This document shows, one piece after another, positions 10,460-23,011 of a DNA stretch of 64,000 nucleotides (position 1 is the stretch's first letter; every line of letters starts with the position of its first letter). The stretch is from Calliphora vicina (lineage: Eukaryota > Arthropoda > Insecta > Diptera > Calliphoridae), in the NCBI RefSeq assembly GCF_958450345.1, contig NC_088780.1, positions 127,238,226 to 127,302,225 on the forward strand, written 5' to 3'. The position numbers and the translations under genes are program-made. The notes below the pieces were generated by a model that ran no database searches, had not been told where the DNA came from, and saw only the letters and a list, made by a program, of their open reading frames with translations.

Positions 10460-11456
10460 ATGCCAAAGGGAATTTTTTTGTCCGATCAAGAAAAGATTCA
10501 AAATAAATTTTTTCACGACCAAGGCTGTTCCAATAGAGAAATTGGACGTAAAATCGATCGTTCGGAAAGTGTAGTGCGAAATTTCTTGAAGAAAGGTCAA
10601 AATTATGGAGTTCGCAAACATACAAAGAGAAATACAAAACTAACAAGAAGACAACTTAATCTAATAAAACAAGAAGCAACCCGCAACAAACTGAATTCCA
10701 CACAAACAAAGTATAAATTAAATCTTCCAGTGACTTCCAAACTCGTTTCACACATTTTACGAAACGATGCAAACATAAAATGGAAAAACCCGAAATGTAA
10801 ACCAATGCTAAAAAAGCACCATAAAGAAAATCATTTAAAATTAGCATGAAAATATATGAAATGGAAAGATAAGTGGAAAAAAGTAATTTTCTCTGACGAA
10901 AAAAATTTAATTTAGACGGTCCTGACTCATGCTCAAGCTATTGGCATGATTTGAGATCAAACGATGTTTTCGCCAAAAACAAGACTTAGCGATTTTCAGA
11001 TGTCAAAACATAATTTAGGTGGTGGATGGGCAGCGTTTTCTGCAGTTGGCAAGTTGAAAATATGTTTTCTTCCGACAAAAATGAATAGTGCGATTTATAA
11101 CGAACTGTTGGAAGATGCTCTTCTCTCATTTATGGATGAAAAAATGGATGAAGATTGCATATTCCAACAAGATAATGCTGCAATCCATGTTTCTAAGCAA
11201 TCGATATCTTGGTTTAATGAACATGATGGACTGCCCGGCTTGTAGTCCGGACTTAAACCTAATGGATAACTTGAGGGGATACATGGCCCGTAAAGTTTAT
11301 GCAAATGAAAGCATAATGACTGTGACAGAGCTGAAACTAAGAATTAAACAAGTCTGGGAGGAAATTGATTCCAATCTGCTTAAAAAATTAGTGGAAGCAA
11401 TGCCAGACCGTATTTTTGAAACAATCCATAACAAAGGATCATCCACACATTATTAA
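10460..11456 (+). pseudogene. Tc3-like transposase, broken (copy 1)
   Basis: It begins at ATG 10460 (MPKGIFLSDQEK...), with the paired-like helix-turn-helix DNA-binding region in the first ~120 codons (EIGRKIDRSESVVRNFLKKG). The catalytic half starts KVIFSDEKN, whose D is the first catalytic residue. A stop at about 10847 and a frameshift right after SDEK follow. The frame recovers at GGGWAAFSAVGKL. The second catalytic D is in FQQDNAAIHVSK. Another frameshift follows NEHD, then CSPDLNLMDNL, where the family usually has a Glu in PMENLW (Asp here). The ending NKGSSTHY matches the family C-terminus. It is a dead copy in the Tc1/mariner superfamily, Tc3 group. Confidence 0.85.
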
Positions 11457-11707
11457 TAATACTAAAGTGGCCCATAAATTAAAGTGCGTTTATAGGAAAA
11501 TACTCTTAAAAATGGCTGTTAATCTCGAAAATTAAGTAAAAAAAAAAATAAATAAAGTACAAATGATTTTTTTTTTTTGTAATAAATATTTTAAGTGAAG
11601 TCTTAACTAATTTAATAAACAAATTTATAGCCCCCGAAATATGTTCTTGTTTAATTTTTACAATTTAAAAAAAAAATAGTGTGCGTTTATAGGAATATGC
11701 ACCAGTG
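11457..11707 (+). mobile_element. Right end of the Tc3-like element (copy 1)
   Basis: The terminal phrase GTGCGTTTATAGGAATATGC ends at ACCAGTG followed by TA (11708). A second copy of the binding-site-like word (GTGCGTTTATAGGAAAATAC) lies about 190 bp further inside, near 11484. Two spaced repeats per end are characteristic of Tc3-type elements with long TIRs. The matching left end is not present: DINE-like sequence abuts the transposase start. The element is therefore 5'-truncated. The second tandem copy has the same end at 15609. Confidence 0.65.
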
Positions 11708-12467
11708 TATAAGCTGAACTCGTACTACCAAATTTAGTACCGATAGGTTCGCACTACTCCATTAGCTCCCATATAAGCACCATTCTCGAAAATTTCATTA
11801 ATGTGCATAAATTTCGGAAACATGTTAGTATCCAAAATCACTTTATTGAGCATAAATGTCTTAAAAATGTTGGTATTCAAATAATATTCAATACAAATAA
11901 GTTTCATATCAAATGAAAACTGTTTATAATCACATACATGGTGTAGGGTATCATACGTTCGGGCTTGCTGTACTATAATTTCATACTTGTTGTAGTATTA
12001 GAAAAGTTACCTACTATAAATGGAATAAATTAGATCATTTTTGTAGAATAAACTTATAGTCCAGCTGGTCTGAATTTTTTTTACAGTGGGTCAAAGTTTT
12101 AGTTTTACTTACAATGTATTTTTAGACACAAATAATTTAAATTGGTGTGTAGCTAAATATTTTCTAAAGACAGAAATAGGTATATTTACAAATTCTTTAT
12201 ATATAATTTTTTACATATAATGTGCTTAAATAATTGCTATTGCACGCAAAATGTATTTTTAACCTAATTGTACCCTACATCACCATAGTGGGGAGGGTAT
12301 ATTCGGTTAGCGCTGAAGTTTGTAATCTGCAAAAATATTGTCCTAACACCCACCTTAAAGTATACCAATCTGCTCAGGATCTTTTTGAGACGATTAAGAG
12401 ATGTCCGTCCGTCTGTTCGTCTATGTAAACCTTATTCTCAAACTACAGGTCGCAATTTTAAAGATAA

Positions 12468-14252
12468 CACTATGCAACAAATGAAGACTTTTGGAAAAAC
12501 ACAAGATCATGACAGTATAGGTTCGACTCTACTACCAAAGGGTAGTAAAACCCTATACTGAGTGACCGATTTTTTTTTATGAGCCCCCAAAGTTTCTGAA
12601 AATCAGTGGGGCCTCTAAAAAAGGTGTCAGCAGTTTTTGGTTAACAGCTAATTCAGACTTTGTGATACGGCTTAACTTCATATGGCAATAATATAGCTAA
12701 GAGTCCGCCAGATAAATTTTGTTAAAATTTGTTTCCAAAAATAGCTTTATCGTGCACTTTTGTTGAAAAAATATAGGAAGAAAATTTTTTTTTTTACGTT
12801 TTTAGAATAACTTCCAGGGACTCGTAATTTTTCAATAACAATATTTTGCAAAGTTGTAGCTACGGTAAATCTGAATAAGTCTTGTGAACATATCAATGCA
12901 ATCCGAACATACGTAGGCATTCTAAATAGCTGTCAAATATCACTTTGTAGCTTAAAAATTTTAGTTTTTTACTATTTTTTTACTCTAAAACAAACATTTT
13001 CTGTTAAAAATTTATGTTCGACGTTATACTTCTCTATTGTGAGGGAATACGAAGAATGCGCGAATCATTATCGGTATGATCCGGGCGCATCACTTTATCC
13101 AATCTTAATCACGCAAGCCCGGCTTGATGCAAGATATGAAAAAACATTAACATTTTTGAAAGTGGACAAGGTTTGTGGAGCGTCTGAAGAGTAAATGTAA
13201 GCTTTTTATATAAGTTTTTGATACCGGTGGAAACCTTATGACTTGGAGATTGACATTTTAGTGAAATGAATTAATTTTGTGTCCATTTTATCACCATTTT
13301 ATAAAATGGTGATTTTCCATCAAGAACAATAAAAATTTTGAATTAATGTAAAATTTGAACAGGATGCGTGTAACTTTTTATAGGGACGAAATAATTGTTA
13401 TCAGGTTTGTTTTATTTTCTTTAGAATTTTATCGCAAATATACATCGTATATAAAAAACAAATTTCGACCTTTCGTAGGCCCATCTTATATAAAGATCGA
13501 GCAAAATTAAACCTAAATATCTCTTGAACTAAAAGAGATAACCTACAGATAAAAGCATATTTTTGTAGACCTTCTCAAGGACTATCTATATTTTAAATTT
13601 CAGGATAATAAATGGTTTTTTGGCGATTTTTTTTAAATGTGTGACATTGAGGGTCCACTCACTGATCCCCATTCTGAGCACCTCAGCCGAGTAAATAATA
13701 CAGCACAACATAGAAATGTGGGCTTGATCATACTATATTAACAAAAAAACTCTTTGTTTTAGCGTCAAAAAATAGTAAAAACGAAAATTGTTAAGGTACA
13801 AAGTTATCTTTATGTCCTATTTAGAGTGACTAGACACGTTCAGAATGCATTGATATGTTCTCAAGGGTTCTACAACTTTACCGTAGCTATAACTTTGCTA
13901 AATATAGTTAGTGATAAATTAGGAGACCCTGGAAGTTATTCTAAAAAAGTAAAAAAAAAAATTTTCTTTCTATATTTTTTCAACAAAAGTGGACGAAAAA
14001 GCTATTTTTTGGAATAAGATTGTATTAAATATTATTTGGCGGACTCTTAGCTTTATTATTGTCATATAAAGTTAAGCCGTATCACAAAGTCTGAATTATC
14101 TGTTAACCAAAAACTGATGACACCTTTTTTAGAGGCCCCACTGATTTTCAGAAACAAAATGAACCAACTGAGTATAGGGTTTTATTAGCCTTTGGTAGTA
14201 GAGTCGAACCTATATAGTCATGATCGTGTGTTGTTTTCACTGTTGCACTGTG
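12468..14252. mobile_element. Long-TIR element, insertion A duplicated
   Basis: Identical to 8566-10350, including the TAA flanks. It is a product of the tandem duplication, not an independent insertion. Confidence 0.85.
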
Positions 14253-14361
14253 TAATTCGACAAAAAAAATTTTATTGCCCCACGAACTAAGCCTATTGAA
14301 TTTGGTTAGAATCGGTCTATTATTTATCCTAGCCCACATACAAATTTCATCACTTTCAAAG

Positions 14362-15358
14362 ATGCCAAAGGGAATTTTTTTGTCCGATCAAGAAAAGATT
14401 CAAAATAAATTTTTTCACGACCAAGGCTGTTCCAATAGAGAAATTGGACGTAAAATCGATCGTTCGGAAAGTGTAGTGCGAAATTTCTTGAAGAAAGGTC
14501 AAAATTATGGAGTTCGCAAACATACAAAGAGAAATACAAAACTAACAAGAAGACAACTTAATCTAATAAAACAAGAAGCAACCCGCAACAAACTGAATTC
14601 CACACAAACAAAGTATAAATTAAATCTTCCAGTGACTTCCAAACTCGTTTCACACATTTTACGAAACGATGCAAACATAAAATGGAAAAACCCGAAATGT
14701 AAACCAATGCTAAAAAAGCACCATAAAGAAAATCATTTAAAATTAGCATGAAAATATATGAAATGGAAAGATAAGTGGAAAAAAGTAATTTTCTCTGACG
14801 AAAAAAATTTAATTTAGACGGTCCTGACTCATGCTCAAGCTATTGGCATGATTTGAGATCAAACGATGTTTTCGCCAAAAACAAGACTTAGCGATTTTCA
14901 GATGTCAAAACATAATTTAGGTGGTGGATGGGCAGCGTTTTCTGCAGTTGGCAAGTTGAAAATATGTTTTCTTCCGACAAAAATGAATAGTGCGATTTAT
15001 AACGAACTGTTGGAAGATGCTCTTCTCTCATTTATGGATGAAAAAATGGATGAAGATTGCATATTCCAACAAGATAATGCTGCAATCCATGTTTCTAAGC
15101 AATCGATATCTTGGTTTAATGAACATGATGGACTGCCCGGCTTGTAGTCCGGACTTAAACCTAATGGATAACTTGAGGGGATACATGGCCCGTAAAGTTT
15201 ATGCAAATGAAAGCATAATGACTGTGACAGAGCTGAAACTAAGAATTAAACAAGTCTGGGAGGAAATTGATTCCAATCTGCTTAAAAAATTAGTGGAAGC
15301 AATGCCAGACCGTATTTTTGAAACAATCCATAACAAAGGATCATCCACACATTATTAA
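14362..15358 (+). pseudogene. Tc3-like transposase, broken (copy 2)
   Basis: Base-for-base counterpart of 10460-11456, with the same stops and frameshifts. The shared lesions show that duplication came after inactivation, if the duplication is real. Confidence 0.85.
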
Positions 15359-15932
15359 TAATACTAAAGTGGCCCATAAATTAAAGTGCGTTTATAGGAA
15401 AATACTCTTAAAAATGGCTGTTAATCTCGAAAATTAAGTAAAAAAAAAAATAAATAAAGTACAAATGATTTTTTTTTTTTGTAATAAATATTTTAAGTGA
15501 AGTCTTAACTAATTTAATAAACAAATTTATAGCCCCCGAAATATGTTCTTGTTTAATTTTTACAATTTAAAAAAAAAATAGTGTGCGTTTATAGGAATAT
15601 GCACCAGTGTATAAGCTGAACTCGTACTACCAAATTTAGTACCGATAGGTTCGCACTACTCCATTAGCTCCCATATAAGCACCATTCTCGAAAATTTCAT
15701 TAATGTGCATAAATTTCGGAAACATGTTAGTATCCAAAATCACTTTATTGAGCATAAATGTCTTAAAAATGTTGGTATTCAAATAATATTCAATACAAAT
15801 AAGTTTCATATCAAATGAAAACTGTTTATAATCACATACATGGTGTAGGGTATCATACGTTCGGGCTTGCTGTACTATAATTTCATACTTGTTGTAGTAT
15901 TAGAAAAGTTACCTACTATAAATGGAATAAAT

Positions 15933-16514
15933 TTACAGGAAAATTTATTGAAGAGTGTATACTTAGTTAAATAATTTTAAGTCCATTAATAAACATATTC
16001 ACATAATTATTTAAATATGGTTAATGTTATGATAATATACATTATATTTGCTATATATTTTTCATCTTCTTTTTTCGAACTAATTGTTGGTTAAAATTAA
16101 AGTTTCTGAATAGTAAATGCAAAAGTATTTTCAACAGCTGTATAAGTGAAGTATTTTTCAAACAAACTACTAACCGCTAACAATATTCTATGTGCATAAC
16201 ACGAACATATAACAAACATTTATATAAAAATATATTTTTATTTATATTAATATTACAGCTTCTAACGAAAGTTCACCACTTGATGAAAAATGTTGCTAAA
16301 CTAATAATACCACTTCAACTAAATATAGATTTAAAATATCTATATCAACAATTTCTTTTAAAACTTTATTAACAATTTCAGTTGTTGAAACGCGATGTGA
16401 AAATAAAATTCAGGAAAAAGTATACACATTTTTGTGTTTCAATAAAATGTAAATATCACCACCAAAATGCCAAATGACGTATCATTAAAAATTCGGAAAT
16501 TGACTTTCTTATTC
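15933..16514. other. AT-rich non-coding stretch
   Basis: No feature recognised. Confidence 0.4.
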
Positions 16515-17179
16515 AAGGGTATTCATTCAAATTATTCGATTTTTCTCTTGTTCGAATAAAACGAATAATTCGAATAAGAGATTTTAACTGGTTAATATAA
16601 TTCGATTACACGTTTAAAATTAATCGAATTATTCGAATAATTTAATATTTTTTAAACAAGTAAAGACTGAACTTTTGATGTAGGTTTTTTTCATTGTAGA
16701 ATAAGCAAGGTACAATTATTAGAAAGTATATTCTCAATTATACATTCCCTATAACGTCAAACAAAAGAAAATTAAAAAATATAAAAAGGAAATGCCAAAA
16801 AAAATAATTGAATTTAAATTTTTATTACAAAAATTTACTAACAATTGAAGAAAAACTATATTTTTTTTAATAAGTGTTTATAATTTCAGTTAAAACGTAA
16901 CAAATTTAAAAAATATCGCGGTAAAAAATTAAAAAAAGTTAAGTGATTAAATACATAGTTTGACGTTTTAGGGGTGAACATTGGAAACTCTCTCTAATAA
17001 TTGTACCTGGTAACTGATTGTACCATGGGTTTTTTCATATTTTATTGTTAAATAAAAACAAAGCATAACGTTAAAGTTAACAATTCAAGTGTTGGTAATG
17101 TTAAAACACATTCGAAAACAAAGTCCATCATTAAATTTTCATCAGAAATATTCTGATCAGATTCCCTCCCGAACAATCT

Positions 17180-17560
17180 TCAAAACAATTGAATAGCAAA
17201 ATCTTTAACTTCAGTTTTGGAGCTATGTTTTAAACAAATTGAGCTAGTTGGACATGAATCTGAATTCAAGTACAATATAAACGTATTAAAAACTTTTTTA
17301 GTAAATGAATTATTCACTTTTTCTAAATTATTTACAACAAATTGAATCTTTGCTGAATCAAGTGGTCTTAGGGAATTAAACACATCTGTTTAAAGTTTGA
17401 TACCATTGTTAGTGAACGCGCCTAATTGACGTATTTATAAATACGCAAAATGTTTATTACCATGTTAGACAAAGATGTCCAACGATGTTTAACATCATGT
17501 ATAAGACGAACTCCATGTTTTTCTTGCAACAAAACGTAAGTTTGCAATATTTTGTGCTTA
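17180..17560 (-). pseudogene. hAT-2 transposase fragment, copy 1
   Basis: The minus strand encodes an interior hAT-type piece: SLRPLDSAKIQFVVNNLEKV, then a Cys/Ser-rich stretch. It continues the sequence of the fragment at 29497-29712 in the other copy (KLWTDLYNSLRPLD). Frame is kept only for about 67 codons. There is no catalytic block and no dimerisation domain here. Confidence 0.45.
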
Positions 17561-17775
17561 TCATTAGATTTATTAAATACTTTGCAACACTTACGACGTA
17601 AGTCTTACGTACGTGATTAATAATATCACTTATATATATTTTAAGATCATGGATTTCGTCTATTTCAACGTAACCATTATAAATGTGATCCTCAATATCA
17701 CTTTCGACGACCGTTTGAAAATCACATTCGCCATCACTTTGAACACCACTTTAATCTAAGTTAATATTTTGATAA

Positions 17776-20083
17776 CACTATGCAACAAATGAAGACTTTT
17801 GGAAAAACACAAGATCATGACAGTATAGGTTCGACTCTACTACCAAAGGGTAGTAAAACCCTATACTCAGTTTGTCAATTTTCGTGACCGATTTTTTTTT
17901 ATGGACCCCCAAAATTTCTGAAAATCAGTGGGGCCTCTAAAAAAGGTGTCATCAGTTTTTGGTTAACAGCTAATTCAGACTTTGCGATACGGCTTAACTT
18001 TATATGGTAATAATATAGCTAAGAGTCCGCCAATTAAATTTTGTTAAAATTTGTTTCCAAAAAATAGCTTTTTCGTGCACTTTTGTTGAAAAAATATAGG
18101 AAGAAACAATTTTTTTTTGTTACTTTTTTAGAACAACTTTTAGGGACTCCTAAATTTTCAATAACAATATTTTGCAAAGTTGTATCTACAGTAAATCTGA
18201 ATAACTCTTGTGAACATATCAATGCAATCCGAACATATCTAGGCACTCTAAATAGCTGTCAAAAATCACTTCGTAGCTTAAAAATTTTAGTTTTTTACTA
18301 TTTTTTTACTCTAAAACAAAAATTGTTTGTTTAAAATGGATGTTCGAGTGTATACTTCTCTATTGTGCTGGAATAACGAAGAATGGGCAAATCATTATCA
18401 TTATCCAATATTGATCAAACAAGACCGGCTTGATGCAAGATATGAAAAAACATCAAAATTTTTGAAAGTGGGCAAGGTTTGTGGAGCTTCTGAAGAGCAA
18501 ATATAAGCTTTTTATATAAGTTTTTGATATCGATGGAAACCTTATGACTTGGAGATTGACATTATAGTGAAATGAATAAATTTTGTGTTTTTTCGGTCGT
18601 ATTTTACCTTAAAAACTAACTATATTATAAAATGGTGATTTGCCATCAAGAAAAATAAAAACTTTGAATTAATGTAAAATTTGAACAGTTACAGACATCA
18701 CAATAAAATTTTGGAAGTAATATAGACCTAAATGTTCTTAAGTCAATGGCATCACTAATGTTGCCATTCTTTGTTTTCAAACATCGAAATTCCTAAAACG
18801 GGGAAAGTGTATTCCAAAAACTGAGTTTTTTTTAGAAAATAGCCCACTTTGACGTTATTTACAGTATGAGAGTAAAAACGTTATGTATGTAAACAATATA
18901 TATAAACAATATATATGGCTATACAAATATGACGAGGTTTTGAGGATAGGTGCTTTGCGTTTTTAGAATTTTTTACTCAAACCTAAAATTTTGTTTAAAA
19001 ATTGGTTAAGTTTGGATAGGCCTGGGGGTTACAATGTCCGCTTAAGTTAGTCAAATTTTACTTTATACGTTTTTGTATTAAGTTCTCTTTCCAAATCATA
19101 AAAAAGTGTATATAGTCCCGAAGAAAATTAGTTTTTTATAAAAGAAAATATATATATATAGGGACGAAATAATTGTTATCAGGTTTGTTTTATTTTCTTT
19201 AGAATTTTATCGCAAATATACGTCTAATTTCAACCTTTCGCAGGCCCATCATATATAAAATACAAAAGAAAGATCAAGCAAAATTTAAAAAAAAAAATGA
19301 AACCTAAATATCTCTTGAAATAAAAGTGATAACCTACAGATAGAAGCATATTTTTTGTAGACCTTCTCAAGGTCTATCTATATTTTAAATTTCAACTCAT
19401 TCGGATCATAAATGGCTTTTTGGTAATTTTTTTTAAATGTGTGACATTGAGGGTCCCTTCACTGATCCCCATTCCGAACACCTCAGCCGTGTAAATAATA
19501 CAGCACAACATAGAAGTGTGGACTTGATCATACTATTTTAACAAAAAATCTTTGTTTTAGCGAAAAAAAATAGTAAAAACGAAAATTGTTAAGGTACAAA
19601 GTGATCTTTATGTGCTATTTAGAGTGACTAAACACGTTCACAATGCATTGATATGTTCTCAAGAGTTGTTCAACTTTACCGTAGCCACAACTTTTCTAAA
19701 TATTGTTAGTGAAAAATTAGGAGACCCTGGAAATTATTCTGAAAAAAGTAAAAAAAAAAAATTTCTTCCTATATTTTTTCAACAAAAGTGCACGAAAAAG
19801 CTATTTTTTGGAAAAAAGTTTTAACAAAATTTATTTGGCGAACTCTTAGCTATAGTATTGCCATATAAAATTAAGCCGTATCACAAAGTCTGAATTAGCT
19901 GTTAACCAAAAACTGATGACACCTTTTTTAGAGGCCCCACTGAATTTCAGAAACTTTGGGGGCCCATAAAAAAAAATCGGTCACCAAAATGGACAAACTG
20001 AGTTTTGGGGGTTTTACTACCCTTTGGTAGTAGAGTCGAACCTATATAGTCATGATCGTTTTTTTTTTCACTGTTGCACTGTG
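17776..20083. mobile_element. Long-TIR element CACTATGCAAC, insertion B (2308 bp)
   Basis: The left end CACTATGCAACAAATGAAG and right end TCACTGTTGCACTGTG are flanked by TAA (17773-17775 and 20084-20086). Removing the element plus one TAA gives TTTTGATAATTAATTGCG, which is exactly the uninserted sequence seen near 29920-29937. The TIRs are about 0.5 kb. The centre carries a core (AAACGGGGAAAGTG...CCAAAAACTGAGTTTTTT) shared with insertion C and with 43940-45640. No intact ORF. Confidence 0.9.
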
Positions 20084-20600
20084 TAATTAATTGCGATTCT
20101 GCTAATATTTCGCCAGCATATGTTTATGCTTAGACCCTAAAATTTCTGTTTCGAAATCAATTCTAAAATATTTCAGCTTTTTTACAAAATAACAAATATT
20201 TTATTCCGTACCTTCTATTTTTATTGGTTCAAGTCCTAAATTAAATATTTTGAAAGACTTTTTTTAGAATTGTAACTTCTTGCAGTAATATTTGTATATT
20301 TATATAAGGAACTATCGGACCACTCAGCTACGGTGATCGAACAAATTTTTTTAAGTCGAAATAATGATTTAATTTAATTAAAAAAATTTCAAGAATTTAA
20401 TAAATATATGTACATTTATTGTTTTTTTTTTTTGAAGATTTATCCAAAAAGTTAAAGATTCTGAAAATTATTTTCTTCCGTACTGTAAATCTGCTCATAG
20501 AATTGTGTACAATGCATTTTCTTGGCACACTTAAGATGCATATGGCTGTTTTCAAAATATAATTTTTACTCTATCGTTTTTTTCGGATGAAACGAAATAA

Positions 20601-22029
20601 AACAAGTATGAAAGTATGGTCGGTCAATACCGACTACACAATACCCTACACTAAGTAAATGAGCAAAATCATTTTTCTTTTAAAATTTCAATAATTTATT
20701 TTCGTGAATGATTTTCTGAAGAGCGCTATGATGGAAGCTATGACTAATTATGGACCGATCGCCATGATTTTTGGTTGTGTTATTTATGTATATATGAATG
20801 TTATTTATGTTTAATTTTATGCGTATACAACATTTTTAAAAGATTTATGCTCGTTAAAGATATTTTCGGAAGTGGGCCTTATATGGGTGCTATGACTAAT
20901 TATGGACCAATCACCATGAAATTTGGTTTTGTTATTTATGTTGAATTTTATGTTTATACGAACATTTCTAGGAGATTTATGCACGTTAATGTTATTTTTG
21001 GAAGCGGGTCTTATATGGGAGCTATGATTAATTATGTACGATTATAATAAAATTTGGTGGCATGAATGACGTATACATTAGGGTGGGTCAATTTTTTTGA
21101 CTACTAAGCGTATAGCAAATTCCTAATCTACGGAAAATTCTAAGAACTTTTCCAGAAGAAACCATGGTTCTAAAATCAAAATCGAGCTTCCTGTTTTTTA
21201 CGAGAAGATTTGGAGCTCAAGACCTCTTTTGCTAGGAGACCTCGGGTATGTTCAATTTTAAAAATAATAATATTTCTTCGTTTTTACATATATATAGAAT
21301 CTTCTCGTCGAGTACTACATATAACATCTCGTAGCTATCAATTATCTCTTATAGCGTAAGAGAGATTGGCATATGAATAATACATTTTTAACATTTTTAC
21401 CCACCCTACTCTATTTTTAATTTATAGGACTAACAAGGAATGTACATATAACATAAAGAAAAAATTGTTTAAAAATAATGACTGAGTCCAAAGTTATGCT
21501 TAAATTTCAAAAAATTAAAAAAGGCGATTTTTCGTTATTTTTTTGGGAAAAAGGTGCTTTTATTCTTTTTAAGTTATCTAAAAAAATTTCTAAGAAGATG
21601 TATAAAGAATATATAGCTACGACAGTTTATATGTAGTACTCGACGAGAAGATTCTATATATATGTAATTTTTTTGAAATCGGAACACAAACGAAGAAATA
21701 TTATTATTTTTAAAATTGAACATACCCGAGCTCAAGAGCTCCAAATCTTCTCGAAAAAAACCGGAAGCTCGATTTTGATTTTAGAACCATGGTTTCTTCT
21801 GAAAAAGTTCATAGAATTTTCCGTAGATTACGAATTTGCTATACGCTTTACCACGTTTTTTGGGCCCGAACAAATTGACCCACCCTACTATACATATATA
21901 AGACTTATTTTTAGCAAAATTTGTGATGATCAGTATACTTTAAGGTGGGTGGTAGACTAATATTTTTGGGCGTTACAAACATCTGCACAAACGCATAATA
22001 CCCTCCCCACTATGATGGTGTAGGGTATA
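20601..22029 (+). repeat. DINE-1-like repeat, both ends present
   Basis: It starts AACAAGTATGAAAGTATGGT...ATACCCTACACTAAGTAAAT and ends CATAATACCCTCCCCACTAT...GGTGTAGGGTATA. The ATACCCT/AGGGTAT words form a small 3' hairpin. Two internal ~110-bp blocks (GGAAGTGGGCCTTATATGGG and GGAAGCGGGTCTTATATGGG) repeat. A MITE is nested at 21081-21885. It resembles Drosophila DINE-1/INE-1 (non-autonomous Helitrons) in organisation. A Helitron CTRR end was not established. Confidence 0.6.
21081..21885. mobile_element. Foldback-like MITE, ~250-bp arms, TA target
   Basis: TA|GGGTGGGTCAATTTTTTTGA on the left and AAATTGACCCACCC|TA on the right, with arms matching as far as TCTTCTCGTCGAGTACTACA (about 21295-21320, inverted at about 21630-21660). 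TA flanks at 21079-21080 and 21886-21887 suggest Tc1/mariner mobilisation. The 95-codon plus-strand ORF here is read from the right arm and is not a gene. Confidence 0.8.
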
Positions 22030-23009
22030 AAAATTGTCTGACGGCTAAGTTATATAGAAAAAGGCAATATTCATATTTGTGCTGTGTTTTGGTATTTCTT
22101 TTTTTTATTATTTATTTTCTTTCCTCCATCACTCTTTTTTTGGGGATAAATATTCAAGAAGTTTTTAACGTTTTGAAAGCATATTTAATGATGGTGATGC
22201 TTTATAGTGGTTGGTATGCCATATTTTGCATATGTTGAATAATTATTTCAGTTTATTTCGTGAAAAACTTCTAGCTGCAAAGAGAATATGTTTGAATATA
22301 TGTATGTATGATTATATTTTAACTAATAACTTAAAGTTTTGCATCTTTGTTGTTTTTGTTAGCTACTTTGTTTTGTAATTTGCGGCAGCATATGTTGGAA
22401 ATAAATATTAACTATATTTATGGCGATTAAATTTGTTATTTTTTCTTTTTAATACAGCAGTAAATATGAATAATTGTGTTAAAAGTTCTTCTGGGAATAG
22501 CAAAAATTTTATTTACAATTTGTGAAAAATTAATTATGTTTAACTCCATAATGTTTATATTTGAGAAACGATATAAATTGAAAAATGTCCATTAATATTT
22601 GTATCTTTCAATAAGCCACATGGCAAATATCATCCTTGTCTCTACGAGTATATATGTAGTTAATTACTTATTATACAAAACCTACAAAAACCACCAACCA
22701 AATTTTGCTGACCACTTTTGGCACTTATTTTGCTGTTGTTGAAATTGGTTCACACCACCACAAATTATTTACCTCAAGGTGTATTATCACGCTTTTAAAA
22801 AAATATTATTTATATATGAATGAATGAAAGCGTTAAACATGTTGAAAACGTTTACATAATTCATACAACAGAATGGTGCTATGCTTAAAAGGTTTATTTA
22901 TACATGATTTTATGTTGTTTAAAATATTTATCTTATAATGAAATATTTGAAATTTAAATAAATTTAACTTATAAAGGGTATACAAGGAAAATAAAAAAAA
23001 TTAACCACA
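22030..23009. other. AT-rich non-coding stretch
   Basis: No gene or repeat boundary recognised. Confidence 0.4.
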
Positions 23010-23011
23010 TA

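Larger units (their letters stand above)
8369..11991 (-). repeat. DINE-1-like repeat hosting nested elements (copy 1)
   Basis: One end is TACCCTACATCACCATAGTG, followed by GGGGAGGGTATATTCGG, GATGTCCGTCCGTCTG and ACAGGTCGCAATTTTAAAGA. The other end is TGGTGTAGGGTATCATACG...GCTTGCTG...TCATACTTGTT. Both are family ends, inverted relative to 20601-22029. The continuous parent is split by the long-TIR element at 8566-10350 and by the Tc3-like element ending at 11707. Confidence 0.6.
8129..12030 (+). repeat. Exact tandem duplication 1, copy 1 (3902 bp)
   Basis: Every segment compared is identical to 12031-15932, at a constant offset of 3902. Homology begins at TAGATCATTT (8129/12031) and ends at GGAATAAAT (12030/15932). 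The flanks differ immediately outside, apart from one shared T. The two copies are directly adjacent and in the same orientation. The unit contains a DINE-like repeat with a nested long-TIR element and a Tc3-like pseudogene. Confidence 0.95.
12271..15893 (-). repeat. DINE-1-like repeat hosting nested elements (copy 2)
   Basis: Identical counterpart of 8369-11991 within the second tandem copy. Confidence 0.6.
12031..15932 (+). repeat. Exact tandem duplication 1, copy 2 (3902 bp)
   Basis: Same as 8129-12030, with no substitution seen in the parts compared, including homopolymer runs. The absence of divergence in decaying, non-coding transposon DNA means either a very recent event or an assembly duplication. 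Confidence 0.95.
16515..20340 (-). mobile_element. hAT-2 relic, copy 1 (interrupted)
   Basis: It begins AAGGGTATTCATTC, followed by many ATTCGAATAA/TTCGAATAAT subterminal words, as in the complete copy at 28728-33449. The same interior (AACAATTCAAGT, CATCAGAAATATTCTGATCA, GGTCTTAGGGAATTA) follows. The body is split by long-TIR insertion B (17776-20083) and resumes at TAATTAATTGCGATTCTGCT. Homology is lost near 20340, so the far end is missing. Confidence 0.55.

Noticed and set aside
18083..18334. 83-codon ORF and similar ORFs in other long-TIR copies (9924-10115, 19612-19824, 27008-27220, 25654-25911)
   Set aside because: All are readings of the TIR arms; the same peptide recurs with each copy and its inverted partner, and frames decay between copies.
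21673..21960. 95-codon plus-strand ORF
   Set aside because: It is read straight through the right arm of the MITE at 21081-21885 and into a DINE-like repeat; no protein-like composition beyond the arm.
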